Made by a program: the position numbers and the translations under genes. From positions 682,001 to 746,000 of the forward strand of contig JAHLEZ010000023.1 in NCBI GenBank assembly GCA_020726505.1: DNA of 64,000 nt. The letters are read 5' to 3'. The notes under the pieces are model-generated. The model was not told the DNA's origin. It saw only the letters and a program-made list of their open reading frames with translations, and made no database searches. Of this stretch, positions 1-10,873 are shown in pieces. Within the stretch, counting starts at the first letter, position 1. Each line of letters opens with the position of its first letter. The stretch comes from Leptodontidium sp. MPI-SDFR-AT-0119. Its lineage: Eukaryota > Ascomycota > Leotiomycetes > Helotiales > Leptodontidiaceae.

Positions 1-648
1 ATTTTAGAATACAACTTGTTAAGGCTTTAATAGTTATGAGGAAAGATGCCTCTACAAAAGAGAGTACTTTAGAAGCGGTAGAGGGCTCTAGGAAACGCCA
101 CTATTTAAGCATATCCTAAGACGCTTTCAAAGTACTTGTTTATCTCCATAAACAGGTCAACTTATGTCGTGCAATACAGGTATGCGCACGTGCCTAGCCC
201 ACGTAAGCAGGGCAGTTGTAGGGGCAGTTGCAGACAGGAGCTCTCTCCTAGAGAATTAGACACTTTTTGCCATCACTGCAAGAGCCATGCCTACCGTCGA
301 TTAGAGCCCTTGCACGACAACTTAGTATGTAGATCTGACTGTTAGGCATGCAAAGGGGGCCGGCATTACGAGTAACCAACTAAGAGAGTCGCTTTAGCTA
401 AAAAAGCTATTAATACTGGCCGTGATACTACTCGGAGGACAACTATCTTTAGTTATGAGTAGTGTGGAGTTAACCTTTGTAATAATAATTAGTGCTTTAA
501 TTCGTACCATAGAAAATCATTAAATTAAAGCATCTACAGCCTATTTTTTGGTGGGGGACCCTTCTTGGTGATGCTCGCTTAATTTAGTGTCTCGCTTTAG
601 GCTCTTTAAGGACCTTCAGCGACGTGGATAATTCCGCAGTTAAGGGGA
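1..648 (+). mobile_element. 3' end of a RIP-mutated piggyBac-like DNA transposon, left-truncated by the window edge
   Basis: This is the tail of a decayed transposase followed by a terminal inverted repeat. The plus-strand translation between about 136 and 530, with stops, gives a Cys-rich end (CHHCKSH, then a C-x-x-C pair, then LCNNN-CFNSYH). It aligns with the C-terminus of the fuller element at 10874-12912 (VPLCKDN-NCFSRYH). Such a cysteine-rich C-terminal domain is known in piggyBac-type transposases. The right end reads CCGCAGTTAAGGGGA followed by TA (649-650). The same TCCCCTTAA start, inverted, bounds the MITE at 19722-19910. TAA/TAG stops stand mostly where CAA, CAG or TGG would be expected, as in RIP. 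The left end lies outside the window. Family assignment rests on the similarity to the second copy and is an inference. Confidence 0.6.
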
Positions 649-650
649 TA

Positions 651-1335
651 ATAAAATATAATAAATTTAAGGAAATATTTGTTTTTTATTTTAAATTACT
701 TGGATTGACGACGCGAAATCTGCCTCATCATTTTAGGGAGCCCTCATCCGTCCGACACCTCCTCATTCTCGAATTCCCGGTCGCCTGACTATTACTTCTT
801 GATCGAGTTTACCGAGTCGCAGAAACGATGCAGGTCCCGATAGATCGGTTTATGGGAACGCATTCAAGCCAGAAGCGGGAGCCAGCTACACTAGCGCGCT
901 TGTGCATGCGCTCCCACCATTCTGAGCTTTCGCTAGAGCCTGGTCTCGTTTCTTCCTCAATAACAACAAACAATTGTCAACCTCAACCACAAGTCCAGAT
1001 TCGCGTCGCAGATTTCATATCGATTCAAGAGGGCAAAAATGTCTCATTTCTGGAGTTTGGCGATCTGCGGAGTTGATTTAACGCCTCTCACGTGTTTGGC
1101 GCCAAGTTATGTTTACTTTCTCTGACATCTCTATAACTTCTCTTCCACAACTCTTCTTCATAACCAACCTCAAATTCCGTCATAGTCAAAGGCGTTGATC
1201 GATATTGTAAACCTCAGCAGCAGTAGAAGCACCGAGCTATTACACTACCTCAACCCCGCAACAAAAACAAAACCAACCTCCCGAACGACATCAAACGCCT
1301 ACCTCAGAATCGCTGGAGAAACATCAGCTCCTTAA
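651..1335. other. Intergenic stretch without a supported gene
   Basis: An AT-rich shoulder (651-700) is followed by sequence of ordinary composition. An open frame at 828-1076 (+, 82 codons) has no recognisable feature and may be chance. 1090-1200 is pyrimidine-rich (runs of CTTCTC and CTCTTCTTC), which resembles a fungal 5' leader ahead of the weak exon candidate at 1336-1632. Confidence 0.4.
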
Positions 1336-1632
1336 CCAAAGTCAAATCACGCTTTCCAGCTACATGAAACGTCCTCTCCGGGAGAACAACCATTCAATAA
1401 ACATCAGCTCACCGAGGGAAAGAAGTATAACCTCTCTAGCTATATCGACCTCCCTCTCCAAGTCGATCAACTACCCCAGTTGCCTCAACTCACCGGTCCA
1501 AAACATACCATACCCCTTGTATGGAAACCCTGTAAACCCGAACTAATAGAAACAATTGTAAATGGAACACCCCTCGCTCTTTGTCGTGTACACAGTAATA
1601 CAAAGCCTGTCGATATTCCTACTTACACATCA
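1336..1632 (+). CDS. Possible orphan coding exon, hypothetical
   Basis: A 99-codon plus-strand frame is open between TAA 1333-1335 and TAG 1633-1635. Its translation has protein-like texture: charged and Pro/Leu-rich, including KHQLTEGKKYNLSSYIDLP and LVWKPCKPELIETIVNGTPL. There is no in-frame ATG, so if it is real it must be an internal or last exon. An overlapping frame (1364-1546, +) encodes a similar stretch (KHQLL-QSQITLSSYMKRPL) from DNA about 66 bp upstream. This suggests a short imperfect duplication or a frameshifted gene. I do not recognise a family. It could equally be a fragment of a decayed gene. Confidence 0.25.
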
Positions 1633-1907
1633 TAGTCCTATTCCACCACAAGCAACTTACCAGGCTGCTCAGTGGTAATTTGAGTTAAGATAAAGTTCGT
1701 ATTACGGTGCTTGTCCGCAAAATAGGATCGCGCGCCCGAATGTATCTTACAAAAGAGAAACTTTCAAATTACTAATGATCTACGGGCTGAATATACATCG
1801 ACGAAATTTACTACCCGTTATTCCTCGCTCCCTCAGAATACGTGCAATCTCAAATTTCTCAATACTCCATACCTCCCCGGCCTCGCCGCAAAGTCCCCAA
1901 CAAAGAC

Positions 1908-4691
1908 TCAACCTTGATGTATATGAGGTGGAAACAGCTGTGGTGGAGGCGGGAACTGTGGTGAAAGGGTGTGGCCATTGTAAGGCGAGGGTGTCCTCGG
2001 GACTAAGAACCCATCCCCTTCGCCAGCTATCGGCGTCTCCTGAACTACCGTTCCCCCTTTGCTGAAATTATTCCTCGCAAGCAAGCTCATAAGAGCATTA
2101 TCCCCGCCCAGATCGACGACGTTCTGGCCAACAGTTTGACTCCATACCCTGCTATTAGTGTCCAAGTTGCAGTATTCTGGATACAAGAATCCAGTTAGGA
2201 GGCGCCCAGCTGACGATTGGTTGAGATGGCGACGCATTATAGTTAAGTTATGGCGTCTGAAGATGAGGGTACAGAATGCGAGGGATCCAATGACCATACA
2301 AATGAGAACAACGATGAGGGCAGGAATGCCGAAGAGCCAGCGGTATTTGATCTGGTTAGTCATTGGACGAACAGAGACCCTGGCCGCTTCACTTGGAGAC
2401 CCAACATTCCCAGCACCAAGGACGCCCTTTGTTCCCACGACGACAGCGGCAGCTGAATCGGTCCAGATGAGGTCGATGATCTTTGGAGCGGTCTCAGGGG
2501 AAGAAGACAGGTTCTGCCACTTTACGTACAGTGCCATGTTGGCGTAACCAGTGTAGTCGACTCTCGGGCCATAGGTGTCGCTGTTGTCACTTATGTCATA
2601 CGCGTATTTTGACACTGCTTTGAAGAAATCCGAGCCTGGCATATTCTGATATGTCCTTTTCGAAGAGACGTCGCTAGAATCAGAGTATCCGGGAAGGTGA
2701 AGTGACTCTGCCTTAATAACAGAGATATTTGGATAGTTCTCGTAAGCAGGTGATACAAGGCCCCAGATCGGGCTGATTTCATCCATGGACTTGCCAGTCT
2801 CTTCTACTCCCCACAGCGGTATGCTGTCGTTGTTCGGGTACACCTTAGGACGAACATCAGTGACAGACAAGTCTTTGAGCTCCTCTGTTCCATTCAGAAG
2901 AAACGATACAGTCTTGATGGTTGCCCTCACAGAGCTTGCGCAGGCGTAGAGAGGCGATGACCATCGACTCCCACTTTCGAAGTAGAGATCTGAACCTCCA
3001 TCGTGGCGTCTAGCAGCGCCTCTCATGAGTCCGCAATTGACCAGGATGTTGGAAATATTGGCGATATCACCGCTTCCTGCGCCTGAACATATCATTGCTA
3101 ATCTAGTTAGTCATAATTTATGAAGAGATGTGGATAAAGATGAGGAGCGAGGAACTCACAAATATCACTAAAATTGCCCGAGTCCATGTTGAATGGGTTC
3201 GGGTAGTCTCCTCCGTCACCACCAAGAAGATTAAGATAGTTCCCGAAGTTCGAACTAATTCCCAGCGCATCGTATTGCATTAGACTGGAATACTCAAGCG
3301 GGAATTCTTTGCCAACGGTCGAATTGAGATAGGAAAAGGACTTCAACCCGGAAGTCTCGTTATTTGGATTCGTGACATTCAGATAAAGCATTGTCCAGGC
3401 ATTGTTCATCCAGGCTGCCTTGTATGCTCTGCCTTTCAGATCCGGATCCTGCTGGCCATTGTCACGATCGTAGTACGGATACGTTTTGTTAAGGTTGGCG
3501 AATCCTCCCTGATCAACCAGAGAAATGTTTTGAGCGAAGTCGCCACTAATATCGGCGGACACCGAAAAGTCCAATGTTAAATTGGTATCCACGCACACTG
3601 TGTATGGTTCGATGAAGAGTAGGTCCTCTTCCCAGGTCGCTCCTCGACCGATGTCTGCTGGGAGCGTGTGGTTTCTCAAGCCTACTCCCCCGTGCTTGGT
3701 ATCCACAATCAAACCTTCAACCGGTTGCACATTGTCGTTGAGGATTACGGAATCCATTTGGCGAAAAGCACCGACCAGGAAGGCAGACCCATTATTCCGA
3801 TATTTTGAGGTAACAGTTGAGTAGAGTCGATATTCAATGTCGAAGTAGTTGGACACTGTGGTGCGCAATCCAGCAGTCCCACTACCGTAGATCTCGCGAA
3901 GAATGTCGGGTACGTTGGTAGTGAGGTCATGAGGGAAATCGAAGCTTACTGTCCCATTGCCAAATCCAGTTTCAATGACAAGGTCGTTGGTGTAGGGGCA
4001 AGCTGCTGGGCCTTGTGTGAATGCCCCGTGACCAGAGCTACACGTTCGCGCTAACGAAAGATTACTCCGAGGAGGAGTAGATATCCCGAATGGAGATAGA
4101 TCTTTGGCGTAATAGAAAGTTGGGACGACCCTGCTGGAAGGCGCAACAGCACTGTAAAGTCCGAGTGGAGTGATGATACCAGCAATGGCGATGAGTGCGC
4201 GCATCACGTGGATCGACTTCACGAGAATGTTCACATCCCCCCTGACTCCCCGAGTCAGACTGGTATCAGTTTGGAGAAACTCTGGCCATAGGGAATTCTG
4301 AATAGCACGACCAGCAACGCCCCTGGGATCTCGTTAGAGATGTTTCAATGGTATGTGGGAGGTCATTACCATGTAGCTGCTGTATTCTTGTCTCGAAGAA
4401 GTCCTGCAATGATGAAAACGAGAGTATTCGGACTCCATAATTGCACTGCATACGGTCAACTCTGCCCAAAAGAAGGAACGACCTGAGTGATGAATGATGA
4501 ACTCACCTACTGCAACGGTGAACGCAATGAGACCAGCGACCTAGAGCATCTGGGAGTTAGCAGGTTCTCAGTCGTGCAGACAGGTTTCATCTTCACAAGA
4601 TTTTCCCGAAATTGTAAGGGGCCGAGCTAGTGAAGAGTGGCAGGAGCTCCTTAAAGGATATACATACGTATCCAACTGTGAGTTCAACCAT
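1908..4691 (-). CDS. Fungal-specific integral membrane protein with large N-glycosylated ectodomain, five exons
   Basis: I join exons 4691-4668, 4540-4507, 4445-4370, 4322-3160 and 3097-1908 (all minus) into one 828-residue frame. Every junction has GT...AG, the phases match, and branch-like CTAAC or TGAC precedes most acceptors. The start ATG at 4691 opens directly into a membrane segment (residues about 5-22, VGY-VAGLIAFTVAV). A second hydrophobic segment includes IAIAGIITPLGLY. A long ectodomain rich in N-x-S/T sites follows, then IWTDSAAAVVVGTKG and a last membrane span at about 684-712 (WLFGIPALIVVLICMVIG). The cytosolic tail contains SAGRLLTGFL and a Pro-rich end. This layout is familiar from large paralogous families of ascomycete membrane proteins of unknown function. 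Its role is unknown, although a surface sensor or transporter-associated protein is possible. The last two exons are secure and the three short 5' exons rest on splice logic. Confidence 0.8.
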
Positions 4692-5526
4692 TTCGTGCTC
4701 GTTCGACTTAATCCAAGCCAGTTGATGAAAGGGAGAGGTTTTGCGGTTTCTAAATGCTCAAATACCCAAACGCTTCCCGGCGACGCCATGGTAAAGGGTG
4801 CAATTTCTGAGAGATCAGCCTCTGCCGCTGGTAGGTAACGCCAACGGCCACAAAGTTTCAGGGTAAGAAAAGTCTCTGGACGACATCCCTCACTATCTCC
4901 TGATTTTGATTGCATTAAAAATGTGGAAATGTGGAAATGTGGAAATGTGGTGCACGAGGCTCCGATTCGTGGCGGTTCAACGTTCAGCCCGATCTGACAT
5001 TGTCGTCCCGCGTTCTGATGGCGTGCCAAGACGCAGAGCAAGGAACAAAATTTCCCAAAAGGTGTCGACTTAAACTTGGCGTGAAAGGGGCACAGCATAC
5101 TAAGTACAGGGTCCTTCAATTGCTTAGCGGCTTAAAGGGGTCTGTACTTCGTAAGTGGTACAACTTTAACCCGAAAGTTGAGCTGTGCAGGGTTCTCTAT
5201 GGGACAAAGCCCTGAAAGTTCTAGCAGCACAATGATCTACGGTCAGATGTTTAATTGCACTCCGCTTTCGATGAGACCAGAATGGATACATCCCGCGAGG
5301 ATCCCGACCATTTTCAACAGTGCCAATGCACGAATGTTTCAAAAATAGCCCTGCCGAGAACAAGGCTGAAAATGATCCTCGAAAACAAAATGAAGTGTGA
5401 CTTGCTAGTCGTCTGGGCAGGTTTATTTCCAGCATCCCAGGAGGGGTAAATGGCACCAAGGCACTACCTCGGGTGGAAATGGTAGATTATTACCCATACA
5501 ACGCACACCCAATAAACTGTACTGAG
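4692..5526. other. Divergent intergenic region between membrane and GPI-protein genes
   Basis: About 0.9 kb separates two divergently transcribed genes and probably holds both promoters. No TATA box is obvious. Open frames here (for example 4568-5119 minus and 4931-5215 plus) overlap one another on opposite strands and have no recognisable content. I do not call them. An 8-bp tandem repeat sits at 4921-4950. Confidence 0.4.
4921..4950 (+). repeat. 8-bp microsatellite (ATGTGGAA, about 3.75 copies)
   Basis: Direct reading shows three perfect ATGTGGAA units and a partial fourth, 230 bp upstream of the membrane protein start codon. Confidence 0.9.
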
Positions 5527-5596
5527 AGAAGTCTTTTCTCTTTCTCTCTTTCTCTTTGTCCAGCAGTTCACACTCTCTTTCACACTCTCTGCAACT
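5527..5596 (+). promoter_or_regulatory. CT-rich leader/core promoter of the GPI-protein gene
   Basis: A strongly pyrimidine-rich tract (repeated TTTCTC and ACTCTCT) lies directly before the ATG at 5597. Such CT blocks are common just around transcription starts of expressed ascomycete genes. There is no clear TATA box. Confidence 0.45.
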
Positions 5597-6574
5597 ATGC
5601 CGTCTTTGACGTCCTCCACCATGCTAGTAGTTGTCCTACTATCAGCGACTTTATTCCAACATGTTGCTGCTGCCCCAGAGCCCATGATTACAGCAGCCGC
5701 GGTCCTTCACCAACGCGAAAAACGAGAGATGAGTTCACGCCTTGCTGTTGCACGTCAACTCAACCCCTATCTAGAAATGTGCTACGGCGGGGAAAATTCG
5801 ATTTGTGACATATATCTCGACAAGGACTGCCCGACAGATATGGACAATTGGTACCAATGTATCTGCGAGACTGGATATCTAGCCGCTGAGTTCGCGTAAG
5901 TTGGAGCCCGATGTCTTTCCAGAATCATGACTAAGGTAACGTTCTTAGATGCGATGAATGCAAAAATGTCTACGACACCAAAGCTAGCAAAATTGATGAC
6001 AGTTATTGGATAAAAGTAAGTGAATCGAACAAAACGACTTCCTCATCCAAAAGTTCACTGACCCGGGCGTCCCTTATAGGTTTGCTCGAGGGAAGGCTTC
6101 ACCATTGGTCCCCTACCAGAAAGCGACTCTAAAAAATGGGCGTCACACAACGCCACTGTGACTATACCCCTTAGTGGCACCACTGGCGGCGGCGGCGGAG
6201 GATCATCAGCGACATCAACTTCGCCGAACCCCACAGCTGCATCAACCACAGGCGCTGATGCAGAACCGCAATCTTCCCCAACAACAAGTCGATCTTCTAC
6301 TTCTTCGTCTTCACGTTCATCTAATGACGATGACATTACAACGGGGACTAAGGAATATCCAAATTATACTCTAACACTAGATGGTGCACCAACCGGGACA
6401 ACGCCTTCACCTCTCCCTACGACCACAGCTCCACTACCTCTGGCAAATGCTGGTGGGTCTGGTGGGTCTGGCGGGTCTGGTGGGGTGAAGGGTTTTGATA
6501 CAGAACTTGGATTCATGCTGAGCATTGGATCTGCTGGATTTTCGATATTGTGCAGTGTTGTACTCATACTATGA
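5597..6574 (+). CDS. Secreted cysteine-rich protein, probably GPI-anchored, three exons
   Basis: Exons 5597-5895, 5949-6015 and 6080-6574 join to 286 residues. The donors GTAAGT (5896) and GTAAGT (6016) and the acceptors TTCTTAG and TTATAG are in phase. Residues 1-26 are a signal peptide ending VAAA. Eight cysteines at about 62, 70, 78, 88, 90, 101, 104 and 124 form a compact domain with a CIC-x-TGYLA-x4-C-x2-C core. A Ser/Thr/Pro-rich stalk (about 145-250), a GGSGGSGGSGG linker and a hydrophobic C-terminal tail (about 265-286) follow. That order is typical of GPI-anchored wall or plasma-membrane proteins of moulds. The function is unknown. Similar Cys domains with Ser/Thr stalks are recalled from other ascomycetes, but I cannot name a family. 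Start and splice sites look sound. Confidence 0.8.
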
Positions 6575-6929
6575 GGTAATAGGTAATATAAATTTGGAGC
6601 AGGGAGTTACCAAGTGTGTGTTGTTCGTACTGTACATCAATAAATTTGGAACATATTCATTAGTTGGGAGTTGGCCCAGAATTCGAAAGATATTGATACC
6701 CTAAAGAAACCACATGATAGATCTGCGCAAGACTTAATGCTAAACTCAACCCCCACCCGGGGTTATGAACTGTTTCGCCCGCGCCCGAGAGATTTCCGTT
6801 AGGTTATTTAACAATTCGAGAGTCCGCGTTTGTCATGTCATCTTCGTTTACGACTGTCCCCTCCACAGAAACCAGCATGTGTACAAGACTTCCTTGACTC
6901 GATTCGCCACACTCGTCAATGAATCCATC

Positions 6930-7721
6930 ATGCCGGAGAACTTCATCTGCTTCCTCTGCGGAAAAGCCGAATGCTCACACACCTGCCATTCTGCCCACTG
7001 CTTCTCTGTTCTCATGGTCTGCGCTGAGTCCCACGCTGGCAATCAAGGTCATCGCACTTGCCACAGGATCCTCAAGCTAGAAAACCAAACCGAATGCGGT
7101 CGTCATGAACCTCACTGCGTCTCAAAGTGTGGTATCCTCACCGTCGACATGCCTCGGAACATCACCATCAACCTCTCTGATCTTTCGGTCTTCTGCACTT
7201 CCTTCCCCTCCTCCGTCTAGTCCAGAGCTCTCGCGAACGGCCCTTCGGGGTCCGACGCGAGGGATCGGCTTCCTCCTCCACGACTTCGAATATCATCTGC
7301 CAAAACCAAGAAGTCGCCTCCAGAGAAGAGATTCATGACACAGAAGGAGTTCGACATCATCATGCACACGCTCGTTGTTCGGAGAGACACTGGTCCTCGC
7401 AAGTACGCAATGCCTCTTGGCTAGTTATATTTCACTTGCTTCGAATATTGCGATAGTTTCCACAAGAAGATAGCCTTCCTTACCCACATAGTAGAAGAGT
7501 ATGAAATTAAAGTCGAGGATGACTTTGTATCTCAATTTAAGCCAGTCGCTTGCGCTAATTATAGTAATGCCTTTTCCAGTATTAGTACTCGTCAACGACA
7601 CCTTAATAATGTTAAGAATAGTTGCGGTATTAAGGATTTGTATATTAGTGAGGAGGAGGAGGAGTACGAGACACAGCCTTTGGGCCAAACGAACCATTTC
7701 CCGGCAACAATTTCTTTCTGA
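6930..7721 (+). pseudogene. Cys/His-rich zinc-finger-like protein gene broken by two in-frame TAG codons
   Basis: One plus-strand frame runs from ATG 6930 (or 6765 upstream) to TGA 7719-7721 and is cut by TAG at 7218-7220 and 7422-7424. The three pieces look coding. The first is Cys/His-dense (ICFLCGKAECSHTCHSAHC). The middle has KKSPPEKRFMTQKEFDIIMH. The last has FTCFEYCDSFHKKIAFLTHI and ACANYSNAF, then R-x-RH and a Cys. A C-x-x-C would fit the ACANY position if Tyr were Cys. Both TAGs could be former CAG, and TAT could be former TGT. All three are RIP-type transitions. 7425-7690 is also AT-rich. The sequence before the first TAG is pyrimidine-rich and ends TCTAG, so a spliced gene is an alternative there, but I found no good matching donor. 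No specific family is recognised. Confidence 0.5.
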
Positions 7722-8029
7722 GCGCGCTTTTATTCCCCTGATCTTGTTCTGTCCGAGTCAGACGACGTCCAAAACAGATTTTAAGTAGACTCCAGCGGGG
7801 TGTGGATGATGCATTGTGATTTCAACAAAAGAAAATAGGAGGCCCGGGTTTGGGCGACGCAGTGAGGCATCAAGTGAGAACTCGTGCCACCAGTACCTCC
7901 TTTGCTTTCCGTGACGTTGTGAAGGCCAGAATCGCGGGTTCTCCCCACAATCCAGGGGCTCTAGCGAAGTAAACAATGTCCAAGCCACCAATGAAAATCA
8001 ATCAATTTTGAATACTGTAATAGAAATCA
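7722..8029. other. Stretch without a recognisable feature
   Basis: No open frame of interest, repeat or RNA gene is seen between the pseudogene and the start of the degenerate tandem array. Confidence 0.35.
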
Positions 8030-10872
8030 CTGTTCGATCTTCAATTTCTGTGTTCACTACAGATGTTGTGTAGCTTCTCGGTGACCTGATTTCTGGCGTC
8101 GTTAAGAGGAGCGTTTGAGGCGCGACTGGATGGAGATCGCAGAAGGGAGCATAGGAAGTTCGCCCTAACAACAAGCAACCTAGCAGATCTTCCATGAAAT
8201 ATTGTCTGTATTTAGATTAAAATCCCAATCTGCGGCGCGGTTGGAAGTTGTATTGGTTAAGCAAGCTTGGAAGTCAAAGGGGCGCGTCGCTTGCAGTGGG
8301 ATTTTGCTCTGGTTGGAATAACCTGCCGTTGAAGCTGCACAACTTGGCAGATCTTCCTCGTGATGTTTTCTCTATTAAGTGCCAAAATTGAATCTGCGAA
8401 GCTATTTGGAAAGCAGTGTAACCAGATAGTTATCGAGGGGCGCTTCCAGTAATCAAACACTTTGCTACGACGGGAGCGCACCGCGCTTGCGTCAATGAAC
8501 GAGATATTACAATTGGACTTTCGCTCTAATTTTCTGGTTTCTCCAATGCTTTTAATGCTTCTAGAGCTTCCGAAACATACATACTGTGCATGGTCTGGTG
8601 GGCAGAGAAGTTTGCTTTCGCGGTGGGAGCATCCCGCGACCTGGAATGGAGTCTACCACCTCTTCTAGGACCAGAATCGTCTTGAAAAAGCCTGAAGGAT
8701 CCTGACTGAGTTTAAAGCCCAAAATGCGCTCCGGGATCGAACGGAAAGGAAATGTAGCTCAGGAGGTCGCTATGTGGCAGAGCAGGATTTCCGACTGTTG
8801 CCTGAAGATGAACGCAGTGTAACTACAACCACAAGGAATTACTTCTTGAATAGATCAATTAGATTCTTAGTCCATCCGGATCATATGATGAGTCTGCGAA
8901 AAGGTGCAGTAAGCAGTGTGGCCAAGGACTGGCCGAGATGGCGCGTTCTTTGAATCGGGATAAAGAAGGCTTGTAACTGTTGATCGTAGCAGTATATTCT
9001 TTCGCGCAAGCCAAGTGATTTATCTTCTCATAAATAATACGTAGTCCATATGCGGGCGAGTTTGGTAAATGATTTTCCGAGTAGCAGCCTTGCGGTACCG
9101 TGCAGAACTCACGGTGCGCGTTTCGTAGATTAAATTTCAATTCTTTTCAGCACTTTCTCCATTTGAGTCCAAATAGATCTTGACCATAAGTTCACTGTGT
9201 ATCCAATCTGCGAAGCGTTTTTGTCAATTGTTGGGTAGGTAATTGCCAAGTGTCCGGATCTCTCCGATTTGCGACCATCGCACCTGCGGCATCAAAGTAT
9301 CTCAGACTACACTAGGATCTCTTCAGCAGCTAGTCAGATTGATCCTTTCTCTGTATACATTACGTAGTACATCTGCGAAGTTGTTTAGTAAATGCTTCGG
9401 TCAGTGATAATCAAGTGTCGCAGAGCCGGCTGACTTGCGCCAATCGCATTGGAGGCTTCATATCAGCTTAAACCCTATCAAGAATCCCTCCAGGCGTAAA
9501 TTTATATGTCTCCTTGGTGTTTTGATGAATTATTCCATCTGAGAAACAGTTTCGTAGACAAATTGTGAGCAGTGGAGAAGTGTTGCGAGCAGTTTCCGCC
9601 AGTCGCATCGGAAAAACTAAATCATTTCAAATCCAGAGCCTTTACCGTTTCGTTCCAAATGCATCATCTCCTTCCATTTAATATTCAGTCTATCTGCGCA
9701 GTGTATCAGGAAATACTTATGAAGGGTACGACGAAGTGTCGTGATGCCGGGAAATTTGCCACATATCACGGTCAAACCTGTCGGCACCTTTAAATCTATC
9801 CAAGTACATCATTTTATGATGTTTACCAAATAGCTAATGTGCGAAGTATTTTCTTGGGCAGCATATAGCACATCTAAGGACGTCAATATGCACAATTTAC
9901 GACTGTGACTGTGCATAGGCCATCTTTCTCTGCTCGACTTCCAACGAGGCTTTTGAATCCACACGACTTCCCCGCGCCAGCCAAGTGGATCTCCTTGTCA
10001 TCATTGAGCAGTGTTCCTTCAGGTCTCGAGCCGTATCGTGGCATGCGACGGAGCAAGTAGCTGTTGCGAGGACTAAGAGTTTTCGGACGAGAGCTGCACT
10101 CGACCGAGGACTTCGCAGAAAACGGAAGTACTAACATTGCCAGTAGCTTCTCCATGCTTGGATCAAGAAACCATCTCTTTACCTTGCCAGCCAACGTTGC
10201 TAGAAAGAACGGCGCAGTTGGGGAGTTTTGAAGAAGTTGCCGCAATTGAGACTTGGAGCACAGGGGAGAGCATCTTCTGCAACTACCCCGAGGCCCTGCT
10301 GACATGGAAATCGAATAGATATGCCCATTCTCATGACCTGTACCATCTGGGAATAGATTTGGCGAGAAGCTTAGCTAAGTAAGTGCCGGGGCACATTGAG
10401 TGGCTGAGCTAGAATTTGGGCGAGAGTCGCAGTAAATCAGAACGTCCCAACCAACAGATCGCATGATTTGAAATGGTGTCAGACAAATCTTCTCTGTATT
10501 TACAGACCGTAGCCTACCTGCGTGACGATTTAGTTAAACGAAGTTCCGGGCCGCATGGTGCGTCTGAACGAAAATTTCGGGCGATCGCCATAATTCAAAA
10601 CACCCTAGCCAATAGAGCCAGCCACTTGTAGTGATGTTATGCAAATCTTGTACCTGGCTTTAGCATATACTGAGTCTGCGACATCATAATTTGGTAAGAC
10701 GTGTAGCCATAGAAGTGTTAGGGGCGTGGAGTGTCCTCGACCAAAAGATTTCGGGAAATTGCAATCACTCGCGGCCTCTCAACCAACAGAACGCATTAAT
10801 TGAATAATAACAAGGGGGCTTTGTATTTATTAACAGCATATTTTGAAATTGCGAAATCGTTTGCTGAGATGT
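8030..10872 (+). repeat. Degenerate tandem array S1, unit about 145-173 bp
   Basis: A core close to ATCTGCGAAG recurs at 8228, 8392, 8892, 9048, 9206, 9371, 9537, 9692, 9837, 10357, 10516, 10674 and 10847. Weaker matches sit between 8392 and 8892 and between 9837 and 10357. Each core is preceded by TCTCTGTATTTAC-like sequence. It is followed by TTGGTAA-, AAGTGTCG- and GGGCGCATTGAGTG-like blocks in the same order. Units are strongly diverged, so this is an old satellite-like array. RIP bias is weak. No frame runs through the units, so the ORFs here (for example 9883-10305 minus) are not called. Confidence 0.7.
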
Positions 10873-10873
10873 A

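Noticed and set aside
4568..5119. 183-codon minus-strand frame upstream of the membrane protein
   Set aside because: Its last ATG-containing part does not connect in phase with the next exon, while the ATG at 4691 does. The frame has no recognisable content.
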